Of a stretch of 57,759 bases of DNA, positions 34,395 to 41,394 are shown one piece after another. Made by a program: the position numbers and the translations under genes. Below the pieces are notes generated by a model, which saw only the letters and a program-made list of their open reading frames with translations, made no database searches and had not been told where the DNA came from. The stretch covers positions 1-57,759 of the forward strand of contig JAFSDL010000052.1 in NCBI GenBank assembly GCA_017436285.1, in the 5' to 3' direction. This stretch comes from Clostridia bacterium. GTDB lineage: Bacteria; Bacillota; Clostridia; Oscillospirales; Acutalibacteraceae. Position 1 is the stretch's first letter. Each line of letters opens with the position of its first letter.

Positions 34395-35441
34395 GTGCAA
34401 GATATTTTTGAAGAGTATTTAAGAGAAAAAGAGCCTCAAAAAAAAGAAAAGGGCTACGCTTGGCACACTGCAATAGGACTCCAGGCAGTTGATGGTCTTG
34501 AAACAAGTGAATATCTTATTGATACTGCAAAGAAAAATATTGAAGGTGATATTACCTTTGAAGAAGCAAATAAGCTTATTCACAGTTATTATAAAGAAAA
34601 TATTAAGCATATAGGGAATGATAGGACAGAAGAGGCAGACAAGGTTTCTGTTCGTATCGCTCAGATTCTTTCTGAAAAGTCATTCGTTTTTTCACCTGCT
34701 CAGTATATTTCAATTCATAAACGATTGTTTGATGGCGTTTATAAGCACGCAGGGGAGATAAGGGATTACAATATCACAAAGGCTGAGTGGGTGCTTGATG
34801 GTGATACTGTTATGTATGGTGGTGCTTTGGATTTAAGGGCAACCCTTGACTACGATTTTTCTGTTGAAAAGGAGTTTTCCTATAAAGGTCTTTCAATTGA
34901 TGAAACAATAAAGCATTTAGCAGTTTTTATTTCTCGTCTTTGGCAGATACACGTTTTCGGTGAGGGTAACACAAGAACTACAGCAGTATTTTTTATAAAA
35001 TATCTTAAAACATTGGGCTTTGATGTTACAAATGATATTTTTGCTGAAAATGCTTGGTATTTCAGAAATTCATTAGTAAGAGCTAATTATACCAATCTAA
35101 AAAAAGATGTTCACGAAACAACCGAATTTCTTGAATTCTTTTTAAGAAACTTGCTTTTAGGAGAAAATAACGAGTTGAAAAACAGATATTTGCATATAAA
35201 ATCCTTTTCAAAGTGCCAAAATGACACTTTGGATGATGGTTTAAATGTCACTTTGGAAGAAAGTGTTGTTTTAAATTTATTAAAAGAAAACCCAAAGATA
35301 ACACAAAAACAAATATCAACGGAGATAAAAAAGTCTGACAGAACGGTAAAAAGAATAATTTTATCCTTGCAAGAAAAAGAAATTATTGTCCGTGAGGGCG
35401 GAAAGCGTTTCGGTTATTGGAAAATTTTAAAGGAAATATAA
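34395..35441 (+). CDS. Fic/DOC-family protein with C-terminal winged helix
   Basis: The 348-residue protein contains the Fic active-site motif as HVFGEGNTRTTAVFF (residues about 198-212), compared with the usual HPFxxGNGR; the second Gly is Thr. Fic enzymes transfer AMP or related groups to target hydroxyls. Near the N-terminus, AKKNIEGDITFEEANKLI looks like the helix that inhibits Fic enzymes in cis. The last 60 residues (LNLLKENPKITQKQISTEIK, then SDRTVKRIILSLQEKEI) are a winged helix, so the protein may bind DNA and control its own gene. I choose GTG 34395, spaced 10 bases after AAAGGAG, over the TTG at 34377. The gene is 10 bases ahead of dcd. Confidence 0.85.
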   Translation: MQDIFEEYLREKEPQKKEKGYAWHTAIGLQAVDGLETSEYLIDTAKKNIEGDITFEEANKLIHSYYKENIKHIGNDRTEEADKVSVRIAQILSEKSFVFSPAQYISIHKRLFDGVYKHAGEIRDYNITKAEWVLDGDTVMYGGALDLRATLDYDFSVEKEFSYKGLSIDETIKHLAVFISRLWQIHVFGEGNTRTTAVFFIKYLKTLGFDVTNDIFAENAWYFRNSLVRANYTNLKKDVHETTEFLEFFLRNLLLGENNELKNRYLHIKSFSKCQNDTLDDGLNVTLEESVVLNLLKENPKITQKQISTEIKKSDRTVKRIILSLQEKEIIVREGGKRFGYWKILKEI

Positions 35442-35451
35442 GGAGCTTGTT

Positions 35452-35988
35452 ATGATACTTTCAGATAAAACATTAATGAAAATGCTTGAAGAAAAGAAAC
35501 TTGTTGTTGAGCCTATTGAAAAGGAACAGTTTCAACCTGCAAGTATTGATATTCGTTTGGGAAACACTTTTAGTATAGTTGAAGATACATCAACAGGCAT
35601 TATAAATCTTGAAAATGAAATTAAATACAAAACCATAACAAGCGATACATATATTCTTCTCCCAAATCAATTTGTTTTAGCAACAACTATGGAATATTTT
35701 GATTTGCCGGATGACTTAACCGCTTTTGTTGAAGGCAGAAGCTCTTTAGGCAGAATGGGATTATTTATTCAGAATGCAGGTTGGGTTGATCCGGGCTTTA
35801 AAGGTGAAATCACACTTGAGCTTTATAATGCTAACAGATGTGCCATTGAGCTTAAAGCAGGCAGAAGAGTAGGTCAGCTTGTTTTTGCAAAAATGGATGA
35901 TAAAGCAATAAATCCATATAACGGTAAGTATCAGGGTCAGCGTGGTGCAACAGGTTCAAGAGTTTTTATGGATAAAGAAATGAAGTAA
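35452..35988 (+). CDS. dcd: dCTP deaminase
   Basis: The 178-residue enzyme converts dCTP to dUTP (and in bifunctional members on to dUMP). Family motifs are MILSDKTLMKML, FQPASIDIRLGNTF, EGRSSLGRMGLFIQNAGWVD with the catalytic Glu region downstream (GFKGEITLELYNA), and GRRVGQLVF. The C-terminal YQGQRGATGSRV is the nucleotide-gating tail. It starts at ATG 35452 behind AAGGAGC and is tightly linked to the Fic gene. A terminator follows at 36023-36067. Besides thymidylate supply, dCTP deaminases are known in some phage-defence systems; the pairing with Fic makes that worth noting but does not show it. Confidence 0.93.
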   Translation: MILSDKTLMKMLEEKKLVVEPIEKEQFQPASIDIRLGNTFSIVEDTSTGIINLENEIKYKTITSDTYILLPNQFVLATTMEYFDLPDDLTAFVEGRSSLGRMGLFIQNAGWVDPGFKGEITLELYNANRCAIELKAGRRVGQLVFAKMDDKAINPYNGKYQGQRGATGSRVFMDKEMK

Positions 35989-36022
35989 CATTTAACCTTT
36001 TCTTAACTTTTATGTAATTTAG

Positions 36023-36067
36023 TCGTTCCTTTACTGTGGTTTAATACAGTAAAGGGGCGATTTTTTT
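36023..36067 (+). terminator. Strong terminator of dcd, overlapping the next gene's ribosome binding site
   Basis: TCGTTCCTTTACTGT (36023-36037) pairs over 15 positions with ACAGTAAAGGGGCGA (36046-36060) and is followed by seven T. The AAGGGG in its right arm is the only ribosome binding site for the TTG at 36066. Confidence 0.85.
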
Positions 36068-36962
36068 GAAAAAGGAAGTAAAAAACAACAGAAGAAGGAA
36101 GAAAAGGAACGGAACAAAAATACTTGTTCTGTTATGGGCTTTGGTTTTCCTTGTAATCGGCTTTGAATTGTTTTTCAGAAACGAAATTAAGTTTATAACT
36201 CTTGATTATCTTTCGAGAGTTTCAACATGTGAAATAAGTAAGGTTAAAGAAACAAAGCTTTCAGAGACGGAATCTGTATCACTTGATGAATTTTTGAGAT
36301 ATGAAAATGTAACTGCAAACGAAGCCTTGCTTCTGGTAAATGAAAAATATAAAATTAGCGAAGATTATATTCCGAAAACTGTTTATCACGATGAACGCGC
36401 GGTGGAAATGAACGCTTGTGCTAAAGATTCTTTTGATAATTTAAGTGAAGCTCTTTTTGATGAAACAGGGGAAACACTTTTTATTTCAAGTGCATACAGA
36501 GATTATGAAAAGCAAAAGGAAGTAAAAGCAGAAGAGGGCGAAACGGCGCAGGAAGCAGGTTGCAGTGAGCATCAGACAGGGCTTGCACTTGATGTTTTTG
36601 TTAAGAATTTTGCAGGTGAAAGCTTTATAAAAAGTGAATCGGGTCAATTTATAAATGAAAATTGTGGTGATTACGGATTTATAATAAGATACCCGATTTT
36701 TGGTGAGAAAAAGACAGGTATTTCCTTTGAACCCTGGCATTTGAGATATGTAGGGCTTCCCCATTCCAAAATAATAAACGAAAGCAAAATTACCTTTGAA
36801 GATTATATTGATTCCTTTGAGATGGGCAAGCTTTATTCATACGAAAATTATATAATAACAAGGCAAAACACAGATACCATTTCTGTTCCTGAAGGCTTTG
36901 AAGGTGCAGTTGCTTCTGAGGATAATACAGGTGCTGTAATAATAACATTCAAAATGGAATAA
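36066..36962 (+). CDS. D-alanyl-D-alanine carboxypeptidase, VanY/M15B type
   Basis: The 298-residue protein has one N-terminal membrane helix (ILVLLWALVFLVIGFELFF) after a very basic start (KNNRRRKKRNGTK). An M15 peptidase domain follows, with SSAYRDYEKQKEV, the zinc-binding SEHQTGLALDVFV and EPWHLRYVG. It would trim the terminal D-Ala from cell-wall peptides outside the membrane. The last 60 residues form an extra domain. The start is a TTG whose ribosome binding site lies in the dcd terminator stem, so translation or transcript supply is unusual. If this TTG is wrong, the next in-frame start would lose the membrane helix. Confidence 0.85.
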   Translation: MKKEVKNNRRRKKRNGTKILVLLWALVFLVIGFELFFRNEIKFITLDYLSRVSTCEISKVKETKLSETESVSLDEFLRYENVTANEALLLVNEKYKISEDYIPKTVYHDERAVEMNACAKDSFDNLSEALFDETGETLFISSAYRDYEKQKEVKAEEGETAQEAGCSEHQTGLALDVFVKNFAGESFIKSESGQFINENCGDYGFIIRYPIFGEKKTGISFEPWHLRYVGLPHSKIINESKITFEDYIDSFEMGKLYSYENYIITRQNTDTISVPEGFEGAVASEDNTGAVIITFKME

Positions 36963-36964
36963 AA

Positions 36965-36993
36965 TTGACGAAAACCGTCTTTTGTGGTATATA
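36965..36993 (+). promoter_or_regulatory. Promoter of trmO
   Basis: TTGACG (36965-36970) and TATATA (36988-36993) are spaced by 17 bp. The predicted transcript start is near 37000, so trmO must start downstream of 36965. Confidence 0.6.
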
Positions 36994-37027
36994 TTATACA
37001 GTATATATCATGAAGGGCGGTGTTGTT

Positions 37028-37717
37028 TTGGAAAAGAATGATGCGCTTTTAATTGAACCGATTGCATATATAAAAAATGGTTATAAAGAAAAATTCGGAG
37101 TACCTCGTCAGAGCGGACTTGCACCATCGGTTAAATCAGTAATTGAGTTTTGCGAGAGGTATCGTGACGAGAACTGTATAAGAGATATTGAGCAGTATTC
37201 TCACCTTTGGCTTATATGGAGGTTTTCAAAAAATGAAAAGCAATGGTCGCCCACAGTAAGACCGCCTCGTTTGGGTGGCAATAAAAGGGTAGGAGTGTTT
37301 GCAACCCGTTCACCATTCAGACCAAATTCTTTAGGACTTTCCTGTGTAGTGCTTGAAAAAATCGAGGACAGTAAAAATGGAAAAATTCTTATTGTAAGCG
37401 GTGGGGATTTGGCAGACGGAACACCGATTTATGATATCAAGCCATATCTACCCTATGTTGATAGCATTGAAAATGCCAAAGGTGGCTTTTCCGAAGACCA
37501 CAAAAATGATTTTTTGAAGGTTGAAATGCCTGATGAATTAAAAGAAAAGCTTACCGGAAGGCAAATTGAAAACATAACCGAGCTTCTTTCTCTTGACCCC
37601 AGACCCTCATATCAGGAGGATGAAGAAAGAATTTACGGTCTCAGCTTTGAGGATTTACAGATTAAATTCAGATATGAAGAAGAAAAAATTATAATTGTTG
37701 ACATTGTAAGAGGTTGA
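37028..37717 (+). CDS. trmO: tRNA t6A37 N6-methyltransferase TrmO
   Basis: TrmO methylates N6-threonylcarbamoyladenosine at position 37 of tRNA-Thr. The 229-residue product shows the TrmO fold motifs: EPIAYIKNGYKEKFGVPRQ, then RLGGNKRVGVFATRSPFRPN, GLSCVVLEKIE and GTPIYDIKPYLPYVD. The start could be TTG 37028 (after GGGCGGTG) or ATG 37010, which lies only about 10 bases from the predicted transcript start; I prefer 37028. It is followed by the FliB-like gene after one base. Confidence 0.9.
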   Translation: MEKNDALLIEPIAYIKNGYKEKFGVPRQSGLAPSVKSVIEFCERYRDENCIRDIEQYSHLWLIWRFSKNEKQWSPTVRPPRLGGNKRVGVFATRSPFRPNSLGLSCVVLEKIEDSKNGKILIVSGGDLADGTPIYDIKPYLPYVDSIENAKGGFSEDHKNDFLKVEMPDELKEKLTGRQIENITELLSLDPRPSYQEDEERIYGLSFEDLQIKFRYEEEKIIIVDIVRG

Positions 37718-37718
37718 A

Positions 37719-38708
37719 ATGTTTTATATTAAGCCTGATTTTTATGATAGCTTTAAATGTATTGCTGATAAATGCACTGATAGCTGTTGCATCGGTTGGG
37801 AAATTGATGTGGATGAAGTTGCATTTGATAAATACCAAAAATTGCAGTCGCCCCTTGGTGACGAAATTCGTTCTTGCATAACAGAATCGGAAGATGGTAG
37901 TTCTTGCTTTAAATTATCGGAAAATGAAAGATGTCCTTTCCTTAACGAAAACAATCTTTGTGATATAATAATCAAATGCGGTGAAAGTTTTTTATGTGAC
38001 ATCTGCAGTGAGCATCCTCGTTTTTATGAATGGTTCCCGGGTGTGACCGAATGCGGTCTTGGTCTTTGCTGTGAAGAGGTATGCAGAATTTTGTTAGAGA
38101 ATGAAGAGCCTTTTTCACTTATTGAAGAAAGTGACGGAGAAGAAATTGTTTTAGAAGCAAAAGAGGATGTTGCAGAGTCAGATGCTTATATTTTCCTTTC
38201 TGCATTCCGTGAGAAGCTGTTTGAAATTCTTTTTAATAAGGAAATTGATTTTGAAGAAAAGCTTGTTAAGGTGCTTTCAAAAACAGAAGAGTTTTGTGGT
38301 GAAAGAATTAAAATAAGAGATTATAAAAGCAGTCTTGAGCTATATAAAAAAACAGAGCCCATTGATGAACAATGGACTAATTATATAAATGATTTAAGTG
38401 AAAAGCATAACAGCATATTAAAATTTGAAAAAGAGTTCAATGAAAAAACAAAGGGAGATATGCTATATTCTAAAATTCTCGCTTATGTTTTGTACCGTCA
38501 TTTTACTAAAGCGGTTTTTGATAAAAGCATAAAAGAAAGAATTTGCTTTGCAGTTGAAAGCGTGAGATTTATTCGACTTTGTGATATGAAAGCATATTCC
38601 GAAAAAGGCAAGCTAACCTTAAAGGACAGAATTGAAAATCTGAAAAACTGGTCTAAGCAGATTGAATATAGCGAAGAAAATACAGAGTTGTTGATATACG
38701 GAGAATAA
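37719..38708 (+). CDS. FliB-family protein (flagellin lysine N-methylase-like)
   Basis: The 329-residue protein carries the cysteine-rich core of the FliB family: FKCIADKCTDSCCIGWEIDV at the N-terminus, CPFLNENNLCDIIIKCGE, FLCDICSEHPRFYEW and ECGLGLCCEEVCRILL. These clusters suggest an Fe-S or zinc site as in YkgJ-like proteins. FliB methylates flagellin lysines in Salmonella, but no flagellar gene is in this window and many Clostridia carry fliB-like genes away from flagellar loci. Its real substrate here is unknown. It starts one base after trmO ends. Confidence 0.8.
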   Translation: MFYIKPDFYDSFKCIADKCTDSCCIGWEIDVDEVAFDKYQKLQSPLGDEIRSCITESEDGSSCFKLSENERCPFLNENNLCDIIIKCGESFLCDICSEHPRFYEWFPGVTECGLGLCCEEVCRILLENEEPFSLIEESDGEEIVLEAKEDVAESDAYIFLSAFREKLFEILFNKEIDFEEKLVKVLSKTEEFCGERIKIRDYKSSLELYKKTEPIDEQWTNYINDLSEKHNSILKFEKEFNEKTKGDMLYSKILAYVLYRHFTKAVFDKSIKERICFAVESVRFIRLCDMKAYSEKGKLTLKDRIENLKNWSKQIEYSEENTELLIYGE

Positions 38709-38714
38709 ACTATT

Positions 38715-39191
38715 ATGGCAAAACAAGAAAAAACAAATGTAATGCGCCTTTTAGAGCAAAAGAAAATCCCCTACAAGATGCATGATTATACTGCAAGTGG
38801 TGCAATAGCAGGTGAGGATGTTGCAAGAGTGTTGGGTGAAAATCCCGATGAGGTTTTCAAAACCCTTGTTACTGTTGGTAAATCGAAACAAAACTATGTT
38901 TTTATTGTGCCCGTTAATAAAGAGCTTAATCTTAAAAAGGCGGCAAGTGCAGTTGGCGAAAAAAACATTGAGATGATAAGGTCTAAGGATTTATTAGGTC
39001 TTACAGGCTATGTTCACGGGGGATGCTCGCCAATTGGTATGAAAAAGCAGTTCCCCACAGTTGTTCACAACACTGCAGAAAATATGGAAAACATACTTTT
39101 CAGTGGTGGAAAAATCGGTATGCAGGTTGAGATAGCCACAAAAGATATAGAAAAAATACTAAAAATAAAATTTGCAGATATAGCAAATTGA
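38715..39191 (+). CDS. ybaK: Cys-tRNA(Pro)/Cys-tRNA(Cys) deacylase YbaK
   Basis: YbaK hydrolyses Cys wrongly attached to tRNA-Pro. The 158-residue protein has the expected length and motifs: NVMRLLEQKKIPYKMHDYTA, DEVFKTLVTVGKS, FIVPVNKELNLKKAASAVGE and GYVHGGCSPIGMKKQFPT with the conserved GGxSPxG. It follows the FliB-like gene by 6 bases, ending the operon that starts at trmO. The small-peptide locus described at 39194-39547 follows at once. Confidence 0.92.
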   Translation: MAKQEKTNVMRLLEQKKIPYKMHDYTASGAIAGEDVARVLGENPDEVFKTLVTVGKSKQNYVFIVPVNKELNLKKAASAVGEKNIEMIRSKDLLGLTGYVHGGCSPIGMKKQFPTVVHNTAENMENILFSGGKIGMQVEIATKDIEKILKIKFADIAN

Positions 39192-39193
39192 TA

Positions 39194-39222
39194 TTGATTT
39201 TCAAAATATCAAATGTTAATAT
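39194..39222 (+). promoter_or_regulatory. Promoter of small-peptide locus, copy 1
   Basis: TTGATT (39194-39199) and TAATAT (39217-39222) are spaced by exactly 17 bp. Copy 2 has the matching arrangement (TTGCTT, 17, TAATAT). Confidence 0.7.
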
Positions 39223-39263
39223 ATTAGCGGAGTTTTTCTCCCTTGGAGCTATTTGAAACGGAT

Positions 39264-39353
39264 AGGTGGTTAGTCTCTTTAACAGAGAGACTGAACTCTC
39301 TGATTACATAGAAATCCCGAAAGGGAAATTTGCAGTCAGCAGAGGTGATAGCT
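39264..39353 (+). promoter_or_regulatory. Structured mRNA leader of small-peptide locus, copy 1
   Basis: About 50 nt of the leader (39269-39316) are identical to copy 2 (from 49284). Two hairpins compete for the same bases: AGTCTCT (39272-39278) with AGAGACT (39286-39292), or CAGAGAG (39283-39289) with CTCTCTG (39296-39302). A third small stem, ATCCC-GAAA-GGGA, sits before the AGAGGTGAT ribosome binding site; in copy 2 its loop differs but the CC/GG stem remains. Confidence 0.65.
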
Positions 39354-39419
39354 ATGAACGAAACAATCGTTGTATTAGCCATCATTTTCTTTACGGTTCT
39401 TATTATCAGAACTAAATAA
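39354..39419 (+). CDS. 21-residue hydrophobic peptide, candidate type I toxin (copy 1)
   Basis: The ORF begins MNETIVVLAIIFF and ends in IIRTK. It is almost wholly a single membrane-spanning stretch with a polar N-terminus and a basic C-terminus. It starts at ATG behind AGAGGTGATAGCT. The copy at 49369 encodes the same peptide apart from two conservative changes; two of the four altered codons are silent, which suggests selection on the protein. The ORF lies between a promoter and a bidirectional terminator, with an oppositely directed promoter beyond it. This is how Fst/par-like and TxpA-like type I toxin genes are built, but this peptide is shorter than those and I do not recognise a named family. 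Toxicity is inference. Confidence 0.75.
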   Translation: MNETIVVLAIIFFTVLIIRTK

Positions 39420-39512
39420 GAAAACAACCGCCTAACTTCCCAATAAGGCGATTGTTTTCAATAATCAAATTATTACGCGGAGGCTAACCGTCTATCGGAT
39501 AGCTCCTTGTTT
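39415..39512 (-). ncRNA. Candidate antisense antitoxin RNA (copy 1)
   Basis: The transcript would start near 39512, about 7 bases after the TATAAT at 39519-39524, and stop in the U-rich tail of the shared hairpin at 39420-39459. Its 5' part forms a long hairpin (39479-39506: GGAGCTA/TAGCCTCC plus CCG/CGG). Its 3' part is fully complementary to the end of the peptide mRNA. The CTATCCG near its 5' end can also pair with CGGATAG (39259-39265) in the mRNA leader. Confidence 0.6.
39420..39459. terminator. Shared bidirectional terminator, copy 1
   Basis: GAAAACAACCGCCT (39420-39433) faces AGGCGATTGTTTTC (39446-39459). The single mismatch is a C-A pair in the plus transcript but a G-U pair in the minus transcript, so the stem is complete for the antisense RNA. 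Confidence 0.8.
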
Positions 39513-39518
39513 ATTTAT

Positions 39519-39547
39519 ATTATATTCTATTGTTTTGCAAAAATCAA
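39519..39547 (-). promoter_or_regulatory. Antisense promoter, copy 1
   Basis: On the minus strand, TTGATT (39542-39547) and a perfect TATAAT (39519-39524) are spaced by exactly 17 bp. Confidence 0.75.
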
Positions 39548-39552
39548 CACTT

Positions 39553-40230
39553 TTATAATATTTTCTCAATATCGCATAATCTGTCAATTATATATGTCGG
39601 CTTAATATCTTCAGGTGGATCATCGCCATTTTTATTGAACCACACACAGTCAATGCCATAATTCAGACCGCCTGTTATATCTGCCGAAAGACTGTCACCA
39701 ATAAGAATTACCTCTTCTTTTTTGGGGTTGCCTAATTTATCAAAGCAATAGTCAAAAAATTCTTTTGCAGGCTTTTGTACTCCGATATCTTCCGAAAGGA
39801 AAATATCTTTAAAATATTTCCTGAAATCACCGATTTTAAGGCGACTTTCCTGCACAAAGCGAAAACCGTTTGAAACGATATAAAGCTCATATTTCGGGAA
39901 AAGGTAATCCAATAATTCATAAGCCCCCTCAACTGCATAAGCACCCTGAGCAACTCCGTTTTCAAACTCTTCCTCAATTATTGTACCATCATAGTCAATT
40001 CCTAATTTGCCGAGAATAATATTCCAACGGTTTGCCCGAAGCTCTGCTTTTGTGATTTCACCTTTTTCAAGGCGTTTCCATATTTTAACGTTTTCTGTAA
40101 TAAAGGTTTTAAAAACATCCTCTGTATATGTAAATCCGTGTTTATTAAAGCTGTTTATAATGGAATGTCTTGCACATTCATTGAAGTCGATTAAAGTGTT
40201 ATCCAAATCTAAAAGCACAATCTTTTTCAT
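39553..40230 (-). CDS. YjjG-type HAD nucleotidase
   Basis: The 225-residue protein has haloacid dehalogenase motifs: LLDLDNTLIDF (motif I with nucleophile Asp), LYIVSNGFRF (motif II), then KPAKEFFDYCFDKLG and ILIGDSLSADITGG (motifs III and IV). It matches YjjG/YfnB-type nucleotidases, which clear non-canonical pyrimidine nucleotides such as 5-fluoro or oxidised forms. The length is normal. It lies one base downstream of the glycerate kinase gene on the same strand and probably shares its transcript. Confidence 0.85.
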   Translation of the reverse strand: MKKIVLLDLDNTLIDFNECARHSIINSFNKHGFTYTEDVFKTFITENVKIWKRLEKGEITKAELRANRWNIILGKLGIDYDGTIIEEEFENGVAQGAYAVEGAYELLDYLFPKYELYIVSNGFRFVQESRLKIGDFRKYFKDIFLSEDIGVQKPAKEFFDYCFDKLGNPKKEEVILIGDSLSADITGGLNYGIDCVWFNKNGDDPPEDIKPTYIIDRLCDIEKIL

Positions 40231-40231
40231 A

Positions 40232-41341
40232 CTAAAACTTTAAATCCTTTAATAAATTTTCTGTTGCGGAAATTAACCGCAATTTTGCATTTTTTATAGC
40301 ATCCTCGGTGGAATCAGAGGGTAGTCTGCATTTGCAGGCTTTATAAAAATAATCGGATAAATCAACTGCAGCTTCAATATCACCACTTAATAAAATGCAG
40401 GGCTTGTTGTGTTTTTTTGTAAGCCTTGCAACGCCTATCGGAAGCTTTCCTGATAATGTTGAATTATCAGTTTTTCCCTCGCCTGTTATTACCAAATCAC
40501 AGTCTTTTATCTTTTCTTCTAAGCTTAGAGCGTTGCTCACCGCATCAAAGCCTGAGGTGAGCTTACCGCCACAGTAGGCTACAAGTGCAAAGCCTAAACC
40601 ACCTGCCGCACCTGTGCCTGAAAGTGTTGAATAGTCTTCATATAAGACTTCTTTTGATTTTTCGCTGAAATGTATAAGTGCATTTTCAAGTTTTTCGATT
40701 TGTCGGTTATCAGCACCCTTCTGACGTGCGAAAACCTTTGTTGCTCCGTTTTCACCAAAGAGGGGTGAGGTTACATCGCAGGCAATTATAAGCTCTGCGT
40801 AATCAGAAGCTCTTTTAAAGCCTGTAAGGTCTATGCTTTCAAGCTCCTTAAGTGATGCACCACCGGGATTGAGTGGTGTGCCGTTTTTGTCTGTGAAAAC
40901 TGCACCCAAGGCTTCAAGGCAACCCTTTCCGCCATCATTTGTGGCACTTCCGCCAATGCCGATTATAATTTTTGTGCAACCGCTTTCAATAGCGTGAAGA
41001 ATAAGCTCGCCTGTGCCATAGGTAGAGGTGATTTCAGGATTAAGCTCATTTTCTTTAAGAAGAGTTATACCCGAGGCAGCAGCCATTTCAATAATTGCAG
41101 TGTTTTCTGAAATTGCATACTGAGCAGATATTTCCCTCATAAGCGGGTCGTGTACTGTTACTGTTTTAACCTCGCATTTTAAAGCATTGCGAAAAGCATC
41201 AACAGTACCCTCACCACCGTCTGCCAGAGGGCATACGATAGTATCAATATCTGCTTTGTTCAGTATTTCGGAAATTGTTCCGCAAACCTCTGCAGAAGAA
41301 AGAGAGCCTTTAAACGAATCGCAAGCTACAAGAATATTCAT
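40232..41341 (-). CDS. Glycerate kinase (GlxK/GarK family)
   Basis: The enzyme phosphorylates D-glycerate with ATP. The 369-residue product has family features in order: VACDSFKGSLSSAEV at the N-terminus, CPLADGGEGTVDAF, the glycine-rich IIGIGGSATNDGGKG at about residue 135, TGTGAAGGLGFALVAYCGGK and a late LVITGEGKTDNSTLSGK. This is the class I bacterial type that makes 2-phosphoglycerate. It is the first gene after the terminator behind mrp. No glyoxylate or serine-pathway gene is next to it. Confidence 0.92.
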   Translation of the reverse strand: MNILVACDSFKGSLSSAEVCGTISEILNKADIDTIVCPLADGGEGTVDAFRNALKCEVKTVTVHDPLMREISAQYAISENTAIIEMAAASGITLLKENELNPEITSTYGTGELILHAIESGCTKIIIGIGGSATNDGGKGCLEALGAVFTDKNGTPLNPGGASLKELESIDLTGFKRASDYAELIIACDVTSPLFGENGATKVFARQKGADNRQIEKLENALIHFSEKSKEVLYEDYSTLSGTGAAGGLGFALVAYCGGKLTSGFDAVSNALSLEEKIKDCDLVITGEGKTDNSTLSGKLPIGVARLTKKHNKPCILLSGDIEAAVDLSDYFYKACKCRLPSDSTEDAIKNAKLRLISATENLLKDLKF

Positions 41342-41357
41342 AACAAAGACCTTTCAA

Positions 41358-41387
41358 AAAAGACTTGTCCGCGGACAAGTCTTTTTT
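41358..41387. terminator. Perfect palindromic terminator between mrp and glycerate kinase
   Basis: AAAAAAGACTTGTCC is followed directly by its exact reverse complement, GGACAAGTCTTTTTT, with only a CG step at the centre. Both genes are on the minus strand, so it ends the mrp transcript. Confidence 0.8.
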
Positions 41388-41394
41388 AGTGTAA

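Noticed and set aside
39224-39427. A 67-codon minus-strand frame across the first peptide cassette (and the similar 62-codon frame at 49254-49442)
   Set aside because: Both are antisense shadows of the conserved leader and 21-residue ORF. Their similarity follows from the nucleotide repeat, and codon differences are not biased toward silent sites in this frame.
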